A model generated the notes under the pieces. It made no database searches. It had not been told where the DNA came from and was given only the letters and a program-made list of their open reading frames with translations. From assembly GCA_019633425.1 (NCBI GenBank), contig WSUB01000173.1, positions 20,520 through 84,519 on the forward strand: DNA of 64,000 bases, given 5' to 3'. This document shows positions 33,216 to 41,758 of this stretch, in pieces; the stretch's first letter is position 1, and every line of letters starts with the position of its first letter. Position numbers and translations under genes: made by a program. This DNA comes from Tulasnella sp. 424 (taxonomy: Eukaryota; Basidiomycota; Agaricomycetes; Cantharellales; Tulasnellaceae).

Positions 33216-36200
33216 TTAAGGACGTCGACGAGGAGGTTGCTGACGAGTGGGACGTTGGCGAAGTTCAGGACCAAAGGCATCTGGGAATCGTTGGTGGAAC
33301 TCTTGTATCAAGTCAGGCATGTGCTCCAGTTGCTCTGCGTACTCCCATTTGTTTTCTTCGTCTCCGAATCCTTTCCATTTGAGTAGGTACTGCAGTCGCC
33401 CATACCAGTATCGCGAGTTTAGGATCTTCTCGACTTCCCACTCTTCTTGGTCTTCAACTATAACTGGAGGTGGTACTGGTTGAGTTCGCCCAGGGATGGT
33501 GTCTCGAGTATGGGGAGTGAGTAGGGATACGTGGAAAACCGGGTGGATTCTCATCGTGGCAGGGAGCATTAGCTGGTAGGCATGGGATGAGATTTTCTTT
33601 TCCACCTTGAAGGGGCCAAGTCGCTTTGCTGCTAGTTTGTCGGACGGCCTGTCGGTCTGGATGTTGCGAGCCTCTAGCCATACTTTGTCTCCTGGTTCAT
33701 AAGACGGTTCCTGTTCTCGATGGCGATCGTAATACTCCTTTTGACGTTCCTGGGCGAGGGCCATAGCAGACTGGATTTCCTTTTGGACAGCGGCGATTCG
33801 ACCAAGTCTTTCCTCCGCGGATGGGTTGGATTGCGCACTGGAGGGGAGGTCTGTGAGGATCGGGTTGTATCCTCTGCTAGCCATGAATGGGGACATGCCG
33901 ATAGATGATTGAATGGAGTTGTTGTACGAGAACTCGGCGAAGGGAAGGAGTTCGTCCCAGTCGTCTTGTCGGTGATTGCAGAATATCCGTAGGAAACCTT
34001 CGATTGTCTGGTTGGTGCGTTCTGTTTGACCGTCCGTTTGTGGATGGTATGCCGTGGACAGGACTGGTTTGACGCCTAGCCCCCCATACAGGGATTTCAA
34101 GAATGGGGCGTTGAATTGTGGACCTCGATCCGACACTACCCGCAATGGAAGGCCATGTAATCTCCAGATGTTGGCGATGAACAGTTCTGCTGTCTTGGCT
34201 GCGTCCAATCCATGTTCTTTAGTGGCAATGAGGTGGGCTTCCTTGAGCAGCCTGCAGACCACGACCATGATGGTGTCGTTTCCTTGGCGCGTTTCCGGCA
34301 ATTTGGTGATAAAGTCATAGGAAATGTCTTGCCAGGGTCCAGTGGGAACAGGGAGCGGTTTGAGGAGTCCGACTGGTTTGGAGTAGTGATGCTTGTTCCT
34401 TTGGCAGTTATCACAGGCATCGACGTATCGGTTGACATAGGCTTTCATCGACGGCCAGTAGTAGCCTCTGGATACAAGCTCCAAGGTCTTCGCTTGTCCT
34501 CCATGTCCTCCCATTAATGAGTCGTGGTACAGTTGGAGGATAGACCTTTTGATGTCGTCGTCGTTTGGGACGTAGATTCTTCCTCGGAACCGCAATAGTC
34601 CTTCATCGAGACTCCAGTCCGTCATTTCTTTCCTGACACGTGCTGGAGCTGCTTCTGGGTTGGCGTCGAAATAAGCTAGGATCGATTCTATGTTGGGATC
34701 TTCGTGAAGCTTCCATCCAATCTTGTCTACGATTTCCCGGTCGGTGGCCAGTTGGACTTCTTCCTGTTCGTCATCTTCATTGTCCGCATTGATTTCCGCA
34801 AACGTAGATGGCGGTAGGAGCGTTATTGCATCGATTTCCACGATTCTAGAGGTTGGTAGAAGCGTCAGGGGCGGTTCTTCTGCCCCCTCTTCAGGACGGT
34901 GGTCGGGTCGTCGTGACAGGGCGTCGGGTTTGCCGGATTTAGAGCCCGGGCGATAGGAAATGACGAAATCGTAACATTGGAGTGTCTGGAGCCATCGGAA
35001 TTGTCGGTCATTAAGGATCTGAGCCTTCTTGAAGTATTCCAGGTTCTTGTGGTCAGTGAGAATTCGGATAGTGAATTTGGCTCCTTCCAGGTAATGGCGC
35101 CAGTAGACCAGGGCTCGAACGATAGCCATCATTTCCTTATCCCAGATGTCATACCGACGTTCTGCGGGGGTCATTGATTTGGACATGAAGGCGATTGGGT
35201 GAATCTTGCCGTCGTTTGACTTTTGCGAAAGTACCGCTCCGTAGGCGTATCCCGAAGCGTCCGTTTCCAAGATGCAGGGTTTCTCCGGGTCATAATGGAC
35301 CAGTACTGGGGCCGTGGTGAACCTTTCCTTTAATTTGCCGAACGCTTCTTGGCATTCTTCTGACCAATCCCACTTCGTATCCTTTCGTAAGAGGTTGGTG
35401 ATCGGGCCTGTGATGTCGGAGAAGTCCTTGATAAAGCGTCGGTAGAAGTTGGCAAAGCCGAGGAAAGTTTGGATGTCCTTGACGTTCCTAGGAGTGGGCC
35501 AGTCCTGAATTGCTTCGACTTTGTGCTTGTCCATTGCGATGCCCTTTGGGGTGATCCATAGTCCCAGGTAGTCCGTTTCTTGTACAAAGAACTCGCACTT
35601 CTCCGGTCGACAATGAAGGTTGTTTGCGCGTAGCCGACGTAAGACTTCTTTGGTGACTTCGACGTTTTCTTTTCGGGTCTTGGTGGCCGGCATAGTATCG
35701 TCGAGGTAGTTCACCACGGAGGTATCCAGTAGGTCGTGGAGGATGTGGTTAATGAAACGTTGGAACACTGCAGGTGCGTTGCATAACCCAAATGGCATCA
35801 CAGTCCATTCGAAAAGGCCATAACGTGTCCTGAAAGCCGTTTTCCATTCGTCTCCTTCTGCGATGCGCATCAAGTGATACCCCCATCTCAAATCCAGTTT
35901 GGTGAACCACTCCTTGTCGCTGAGTCGGTCGATTAAGTCGGACGTGAGGGGAATAGGGTATTGGTCTTTCACCGTGATATCGTTGATTTTCCTGTAGTCG
36001 ATTACTAGCCGTTTTTTGCCATCTTTTTTCCCGACGAAGAAGCATGGAGAGGCCACTTGGGATTTCGATTCTCGGATGTAGCCCTTGGCCAGGTTTTCGT
36101 CTATCCATTTTCTTAGCTCCTTGCTGTCTTCGGCTGATCCAGCGTACAACCCGCCCGGTTTGGGGAGTTCCGCTCCTGGGATAAAGTCGATCTTACAGTC

Positions 36201-36968
36201 GTATGATCGGTGTGGGGGAAGCGCATGGTCGTTCGTTGGTTCTCTGAAGACGTCAAGAAATTCGTGGAGTTCTGCCGGAACTGCCTCTTCCAGGGGTTTC
36301 GCTTCTTTAACGTGTTCTGAGGCGATTTTGGCCGATATGCTGGTTCCAGCGATGGCGTCGGTTATGCTTGCTAGAGAGTCTTCGTCGACTGGTGGGAAGT
36401 CCAATACTTCGGGCGGGGGTTCCGTTCGGTCTGGTTGTCCGTTTGCCTTTCCTAGTACGTCGGCTGGGGTGTCCAGGCAGTTGTGAGAGCAGTATGGGTC
36501 TCGAAAAGTGATTCGGCGGGTTCTCCAATCGATTTCAGGATTATGCCTGTGGAGCCAAGGCGCTCCTAAGATTACTGCATGCCTCCCGATTTTGGCAACG
36601 TCCATTACCAGTTTCTCCTCATGGTTTCCCATCCTAAGTCGTCCTCTTACTTCACGGTCAATGATTCCAAGAGATCGTCCGTCTATAGCGGCAGGGTAAC
36701 GAGGGAATTCCTTTCGCCAGGTTGGTAGGCGATTTCGTTCGACAAAGTCTTTATTAATGAATTCAGAGGTGGCGCCAGAGTCGATCATGGCGGTTGGGAA
36801 TGCTGTGACTTGGTCGGTGCTCAGCTCAGTAGGTACGATCAGATGCGTAGAAGGGTCGAGTGGCGTCATACGAATCTTATTGGGCATGGGATATACATGA
36901 TCAGTACCTAAGAGCTGAGACCTTTGAGCATGGCGTGGCACAGTCACTACACGCTGTGGGGAAAACCC
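33216..36968 (-). CDS. pol: pol polyprotein of gypsy A2 (PR-RT-RNaseH-IN-chromodomain)
   Basis: About 1,250 codons, open from the -1 frameshift site (36962-36968) to TAA at 33216. Its in-frame start is not ATG (GTG near 36947), consistent with expression as a Gag-Pol fusion. Protease AMIDSGATSEF; RT with VIDYRKIND, PFGLCNAPAVFQRF and NYLDDTMPATKT; RNase H with LETDASGYAYGAVLSQ and ILTDHKNLEYF; integrase H-H-C-C finger (YHDSLMGGHGG, CDNCQRN) and D-D-E core (SYDFITKL, SDRGPQFN, TDGQTERTNQ); chromodomain EEWEVEKILNS...LLKWKGF at the C-terminus. All key residues are present. The chromodomain is expected to steer integration to marked chromatin. Confidence 0.96.
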   Translation of the reverse strand, partial: GFSPQRVVTVPRHAQRSQLLGTDHVYPMPNKIRMTPLDPSTHLIVPTELSTDQVTAFPTAMIDSGATSEFINKDFVERNRLPTWRKEFPRYPAAIDGRSLGIIDREVRGRLRMGNHEEKLVMDVAKIGRHAVILGAPWLHRHNPEIDWRTRRITFRDPYCSHNCLDTPADVLGKANGQPDRTEPPPEVLDFPPVDEDSLASITDAIAGTSISAKIASEHVKEAKPLEEAVPAELHEFLDVFREPTNDHALPPHRSYDCKIDFIPGAELPKPGGLYAGSAEDSKELRKWIDENLAKGYIRESKSQVASPCFFVGKKDGKKRLVIDYRKINDITVKDQYPIPLTSDLIDRLSDKEWFTKLDLRWGYHLMRIAEGDEWKTAFRTRYGLFEWTVMPFGLCNAPAVFQRFINHILHDLLDTSVVNYLDDTMPATKTRKENVEVTKEVLRRLRANNLHCRPEKCEFFVQETDYLGLWITPKGIAMDKHKVEAIQDWPTPRNVKDIQTFLGFANFYRRFIKDFSDITGPITNLLRKDTKWDWSEECQEAFGKLKERFTTAPVLVHYDPEKPCILETDASGYAYGAVLSQKSNDGKIHPIAFMSKSMTPAERRYDIWDKEMMAIVRALVYWRHYLEGAKFTIRILTDHKNLEYFKKAQILNDRQFRWLQTLQCYDFVISYRPGSKSGKPDALSRRPDHRPEEGAEEPPLTLLPTSRIVEIDAITLLPPSTFAEINADNEDDEQEEVQLATDREIVDKIGWKLHEDPNIESILAYFDANPEAAPARVRKEMTDWSLDEGLLRFRGRIYVPNDDDIKRSILQLYHDSLMGGHGGQAKTLELVSRGYYWPSMKAYVNRYVDACDNCQRNKHHYSKPVGLLKPLPVPTGPWQDISYDFITKLPETRQGNDTIMVVVCRLLKEAHLIATKEHGLDAAKTAELFIANIWRLHGLPLRVVSDRGPQFNAPFLKSLYGGLGVKPVLSTAYHPQTDGQTERTNQTIEGFLRIFCNHRQDDWDELLPFAEFSYNNSIQSSIGMSPFMASRGYNPILTDLPSSAQSNPSAEERLGRIAAVQKEIQSAMALAQERQKEYYDRHREQEPSYEPGDKVWLEARNIQTDRPSDKLAAKRLGPFKVEKKISSHAYQLMLPATMRIHPVFHVSLLTPHTRDTIPGRTQPVPPPVIVEDQEEWEVEKILNSRYWYGRLQYLLKWKGFGDEENKWEYAEQLEHMPDLIQEFHQRFPDAFGPELRQRPTRQQPPRRRP

Positions 36969-38185
36969 TGCGAGAAACCTCCATCATCGGGATCGGAACG
37001 ACTGGTGGACTGGGGGGCGATGGAGACAGTGAAGGAACTGTTGGGACGAGGACTGGGGGTGTTGATAATAGGAGAAGGTTGGGTAGCTGCAATGGTAGGG
37101 GCGTGATTGGATGGGTAGTCGATGACTCCTTGACGTTGCTGGTGAGCGGCGGCGGTGTGACCCTTCTCTCCGCAGTAGTAGCACAGCCCTTGATTTCGAC
37201 GGCATGCTCGTTCTTCGGGCGTCAATCTCCCCCTTCTGGTGGCGTCGATATGGATGGGAACTGGTTGATTGTGGGTGAAGGCGTTGGGGGCCTGGGAGGA
37301 AGGTTGAGGGGCAGGAGTGGGAGTCGGGCGTGGTGGCGGTCGATGCTGGGGCCTGTTGTTACTATGGTCGTTTCCTTTCTCCTGCTTTCGTTCCCAAAGG
37401 CGGTCATCAATTCGGATACTGAGCTCGATGAGTTTTTCCAGCGTAGCGGGTTTGTCATGGTAGACCAATCCATCTTTGACGTCTGCGCGGAGTCCCTGTC
37501 GGTAGGCGTGCATGAAAGCTTGCTCGTTCCAGGCGATGTCGGCCTTGATGCGTCTAAAGTCGGCGGCGTAGGTGGCGGCAGGTCGATTACCTTGGGACAG
37601 CGCTTCCAGTTTCCGGACGGCCGTTCCCTCTTTGTCTGGGTCCCCGAATGCTTTGATGAACTCATCTTTGAAGTCGCTCCAGTCACTTGATGCCGTTAGG
37701 GATTGCGTCATTAGGAGGTCCTTGAGAATGATGTCTCCCCAGGCTTGTGCGGTCCCAGTAAGGTAACTGAGAGCGAACTGAATCTGGGCTTCGTCGTCGG
37801 GGAAGTCGCTTGCACGTGCTCGGAAGTAGTTTTCGCAGCTTAGGATGAATCTCTCGGCATCTCCTCCTCGATTTTTCCCATCGTAGGTATCCGGCTCCTT
37901 GATCTTCATTCTGGTGGTTTTGGTGGTAGTGGGCTGGACTTGGGTGCCGACTCCTGAGGCTTGCAGGGCGGCGACGATGGCAGCGATTAGATTCGGGTCT
38001 ACTCCTGTGGGAAGAGTTGGCTGAGGGTTCTAAGTACTGGTGTTGGGTTGGGGCCCGGTGTTGCCGGCGTTGCCGGTTCCTGATGGATTCTGTAGATGGC
38101 TCATTGGAATAGTTGTTCTTCTTGGGGTGTTTGGAGCGGAGGCTGATCTGAGGTTGAATGCCGATGGTTGTGAGGCAAAGTTCAT
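36947..38185 (-). pseudogene. gag: gag of gypsy A2 (one in-frame TAG)
   Basis: ATG at 38185 (MNFASQPSAFNLRSAS) overlaps the ORF0 stop as ATGA. Codon 52 (38030-38032) is TAG, probably from CAG, in the Gln/Pro-rich N-terminal region. After it the frame is open for more than 340 codons: MKIKEPDTYDGK, a capsid-like region, and the zinc knuckle CYYCGEKGHTAAAH (C-x2-C-x4-H-x4-H). It ends TAG at 36947-36949. Translation from the internal ATG 37909 would give a 320-aa Gag lacking the N-terminus. Whether that supports mobility is unknown. Confidence 0.88.
36962..36968 (-). promoter_or_regulatory. -1 ribosomal frameshift heptamer G GGT TTT
   Basis: X-XXY-YYZ heptamer in the gag zero frame; pol is the -1 frame. 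The same heptamer in the same frame occurs at 15399-15405 (gypsy C) and is retained at 1937-1943 (A1). Confidence 0.75.
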
Positions 38186-38592
38186 ATACTATCGTATTCG
38201 GCGATGGTGTCTGCTGGCAGCACTTGGTAGGCTCGGAGGAGAGAACTGGTTGTGGGAACGTAGGGGATCAAGAGGTTGGTGCAGGAGAATGAGATGTCGG
38301 ATTCTGGGAAAGTGTCGATGAGGTAGGCAAGAGTGGCGGAAGGACAATCGGTGATATCGATTCTTGTGTGTTTAGTGGCTTGAGCGATTCTCTTCTTGAA
38401 GTTATATGGCTTTCCGTTGGTTGCGTAGTATTCGACTGGCTTGAAGACTTGTTCTGTGATAGGGTACTGATACTGTGGTTCGATGAGGTCGAGGACTTGT
38501 TGTTCTTCTTTGATTTCTCGTAGTCTTTGGAGATACTCGTTGGTCTTGGGGCTGAGTCGAGAGGTTTCTTGGAGTCGAGGAATTCTTGGCAT
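38182..38592 (-). CDS. ORF0 of gypsy A2, 136 aa, unknown function
   Basis: First ORF after the primer site (leader about 30 nt), intact. MPRIPRLQETSRLSPK at the start; charged coil-like segment EYLQRLREIKEEQQVLDLIE; C-terminal block NLLIPYVPTTSSLLRAYQVL followed by PAD. The stop overlaps the gag start (ATGA). A related protein precedes gag in gypsy B (52160-52681) and, broken, in gypsy C and A1. Conservation across three families argues it is a real gene. No homology to a known gag, env or nuclease is visible. Confidence 0.78.
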   Translation of the reverse strand: MPRIPRLQETSRLSPKTNEYLQRLREIKEEQQVLDLIEPQYQYPITEQVFKPVEYYATNGKPYNFKKRIAQATKHTRIDITDCPSATLAYLIDTFPESDISFSCTNLLIPYVPTTSSLLRAYQVLPADTIAEYDSI

Positions 38593-38621
38593 GAACTATG
38601 GATATGGGTTGCTCTAAGGAG

Positions 38622-38630
38622 ATTCCGCCT
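38622..38630 (-). promoter_or_regulatory. Putative self-primer binding site of gypsy A2
   Basis: Immediately after the 5' LTR the element reads TTAGGCGGAAT. AGGCGGAAT is perfectly complementary to ATTCCGCCT in the LTR (38769-38777). It lacks the TGG start of a tRNA-primed site. Confidence 0.7.
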
Positions 38631-38632
38631 AA

Positions 38633-39059
38633 TGTCAGGGTTCCCTTAAGGTAGAAACCGAGCAAGGCGTATCTGACGATAGACTATGGTTTGGCAGAGA
38701 GAGATCACTAGGCAAGATCGTTGCTCTAGCACGATGGTTGAGAAGTGGACTGTGATTGAATAGACAAGAGGCGGAATGAGGAACAAACCTCCTCATTCCG
38801 CTGTACTTAAATACTAACGAGTGGCTGTGACTAGAATGTCCCGGTATAGTAAAGAACGTGGTGGAACCCAGTGGAAAGGCTGACGCGTTGCATGAGTAAG
38901 AACAATGAGGGGTGCATGAGGAGATGAATAAGAAACGTGCGGTGGTAGTGAGGCATACAAGGTGAAGTGCGGGGATCAGTCGATCACGATAGACACGTGA
39001 TGGGAATCCCGACTGGGTCACATGACTGGGAAAGTAGATCATGTGACGAGGTCGTCACA
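38633..39059 (-). repeat. 5' LTR of gypsy A2
   Basis: 427 bp, apparently identical to 32779-33205. Drives transcription leftward. Confidence 0.96.
38769..38813 (-). promoter_or_regulatory. LTR core promoter: TATA box plus cap-proximal hairpin
   Basis: TATTTAA at 38807-38813 (minus). The perfect 11-bp hairpin GCGGAATGAGG / CCTCATTCCGC spans 38771-38801. Its 3' arm overlaps the primer-complementary nonamer at 38769-38777, 36 nt from the TATA start. Confidence 0.7.
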
Positions 39060-39064
39060 AGATG

Positions 39065-41318
39065 AGCGACAGTGTAATCTCCTAAAGACTCCAAAGTTAC
39101 TTTCACTCCATTTTCAAGGCTGAGATTGAGCCCACCCTGAACACGGGGGAGTTCTGATTGTTGACCCGTTTTGAAGCATTCAGCTTGCCGGATTTCTTAA
39201 GGTACTTCATCTGACGTTCATATCACTTATGTCACTGTCTATGGCCTCGGAGAATGGTGTACAGCCCTCAACCTGTGTATAAACAGGGGAGACTTGGTCG
39301 TATGCATTAGCCATAATTGTCATGGCATTACGAACCTCTTTGTCAGAGGAGGATTCTTCATTTGCTGTGGAAGTAAGCGTATCTTCGGTCTTGTCGACAT
39401 CTGAATCACCATCCAAAGCTTCATCCTGAATCAATGCTGATTCCAAGTCTCCATTCATGGCAGTCAAGTCCGGTCCCCCATCTTCAATAGCCGGCACGTA
39501 TATGTTAGGGGCTCGGCCCTCTCAACGGAGTATATCATGCGTAATACGTGCATCTTTACATTCATTCAGAACATTCATGTTATGCATGACGAGTCGGAGG
39601 TTCTCGGGAAAATCGAAGTGGTCAAAAGCGTCCGACCAGGACTTGTTGGGGTCCTGAATATCTCTCACTTATTGCCAGGGCTTGGATAAGATCAACATTG
39701 CACGGCACCACTCTTCGCGAGACTCGAGATTGTTTTCGGGTCATGAAACGGAAGGTCCTAGAAGTACAGGAACTAGTGGGACATCTCTCTTTCGAAACAT
39801 GTGTGTATCAGCTTGAGGGTGCATTTCAACACCAAGTGTCGAGTAGGTTCCCCGGTCTAAAGGTTTTCTCCCTGCAGTATTCTCATTTCTCTTCGCTTGC
39901 CTAGCTTCGTCATATGGCTTCGATATTTTAACGACTCCGGCTACAAACTCCCACAGCAACATGGTTAAAAAGGGAGAATTGGACGATTGAAGGCGATAGT
40001 CATAGATCTGGTTCGAAGCTGTAACGGAATTCTCGATGAGTGACAGAATAACTTCAGGCTCAGTGTCTATGAGATTTTCGGCATCGTCTGACTCGGCAAG
40101 CAAACTTTCAGAACAATCTTGCGCATTTGTAGCATGTTCCTCACTTGCCTCGTGCCGATAAACAGGAATTTTGGTATTCCGGAAGGAATCGCAATTGTTA
40201 TCCTGCTTTCGGACCCGACGATCAAAATAACCCCAGTAAAGAATCTGAAACTTATGGCTTGTATAGTGATCACCACCTCCAATGATGAAACTCATGACTT
40301 GCTGGTGCGATAACTCTGTACGAGACATCATAGCATTTACACTTTTCGTCAAGAGGCTTTTCTCCTTCAGACCCTGGTCAACCCCCGCCTGGCCATCAAA
40401 TTTGAGCTCGTTCCGTTCGATTGCGTACGTCAGGGCTGCTAGTCCTATATGAACCGGAAGTACGGTCTTAGTCACATAGTCGGTAAAGTAATACACAGTG
40501 GCTTTGGCTCCTTCTCCAGAACCAATATATTTGATACCCATATTCCCTTGAATCAGACCGATCACAACAACCTGATAGTTATTAATTTGCGGGTGCCACC
40601 GACGTAAGACAATAGATCCAGTTTCCTCATCTATATAAGAATTTAAACGGGTTGTCCCATTGATTCCCATTCTACAGTGCTCGTCGTCGCGTGGTTCCGA
40701 TTTTTTAAGTTTCTTCCAGCAAGTGTCAGTGTGAATATGCCAATTACATATGTCAGACACATACTCCAAAAAATCGTTGTCGAATTTAGTCAAATCTTTG
40801 TAGTCCGCAATTTGCGGGCCATAGACGGAGCTTGGGTGAGGCTTTTCCCTGGAGTGAATTGGTTTCGGTACAGAAGGATCTGTGACTGGCTGACTTGCAT
40901 CTGGCAAAGCTGTCCGTATATTCTCCTCTAACCATGCAAACATTCGCTTCTCGTATTCCGGATCAGAAGCCCTCCTATCTCGCAGAGCCTGTGGATTTAG
41001 GTTTCCTTTTAACCAAATCAATAAGTGTAGGTGTAATGTGCCTTTTCCTTGTGCCTCAACTGTTCCGTAATACGCGGTACAGATACCAAACAGACCTTCG
41101 CCCTTACCAAATTGCAGGACATGTCGAATGAAACTAGTAATCATAACATCAAAAAAGATCGCCGCTGCTGCTGGGTGATCCGCTACAAGTTGTGCCTGCA
41201 GACACTTATCACCTTTCTCAATAAACTGAAGAGCTCTGGGGTCATTTCCTACACGGACACGAACGAGTGGATGACGGACATCAGAGGGGTTGATTGTAGT
41301 AAACAAACTGGGGGTTCC
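39065..41318 (-). pseudogene. Helitron Rep (HUH) domain and linker
   Basis: Frame from the CACTA junction: GTPSLFTTINPSD, then the HUH motif GTLHLHLLIWL, then FLEYVSDICNWHIHTDTC, and the tyrosine motif YYFTDYVTKT. The Rep nicks and rejoins single strands at Helitron ends. The main frame stops at 39741-39743 (TGA, probably CGA). The linker toward the helicase (SREEWCRAMLILSKPW, NVLNECKDARITHD) has two more stops before the gypsy A2 insertion. An acidic segment at 39207-39497 belongs to this linker. Confidence 0.88.
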
Positions 41319-41758
41319 TTCCACTGTGCAGGCCAAAGCTGCTGAAATGCCGCGTCCCACGGTTGAATTTCAGCAATTCGGCAGTTTCGGGCTGAAAGCG
41401 GTATGACGCAGTTCGGCAAGGTTTTTGCTGAAATTCATCCCCGCTGAAATCTGCTACTTACATGATTAGTTTTCAAATTTCAGCTTTTCGAAGAATTCGT
41501 TCACGTCAACATTAACAACGTTACGTACCGGCCAGGTGGGTGTGCAGCTCCAAGTAGGAAGCCGTTCCCCAACGGACAATGAACCAGAGAGTACATAAAT
41601 AGAAGACAACACATATTGTTAGGTTACAACACATCTTGTAATAAAGTTAAATAATAATCCACCATGTCGGTGTACAATGAAGCCCACAGAGTTCGAATAT
41701 ATATAGTACCTTTTGCATCTCGAGGAATTCTGCGCGATCAACCTCTCAAGTGTACGAG

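Larger units (their letters stand above)
32779..39059 (-). mobile_element. Gypsy A2: young full-length chromovirus, TSD AGATG
   Basis: 6,281 bp with two 427-bp LTRs (32779-33205, 38633-39059) that appear identical base for base, so the insertion is recent. TSD AGATG at 32774-32778 and 39060-39064. Order on the minus strand: LTR, primer site, ORF0, gag, -1 shift, pol with chromodomain, polypurine tract (AAGGGGGGC near 33209-33217), LTR. It inserted in the helicase frame of the Helitron. Coding potential is nearly complete, but gag has an in-frame TAG. Confidence 0.97.

Noticed and set aside
38622..38630. tRNA-primed binding site after the 5' LTR
   Set aside because: The site starts TTAGGC, not TGG, and matches the element's own LTR in all families instead.
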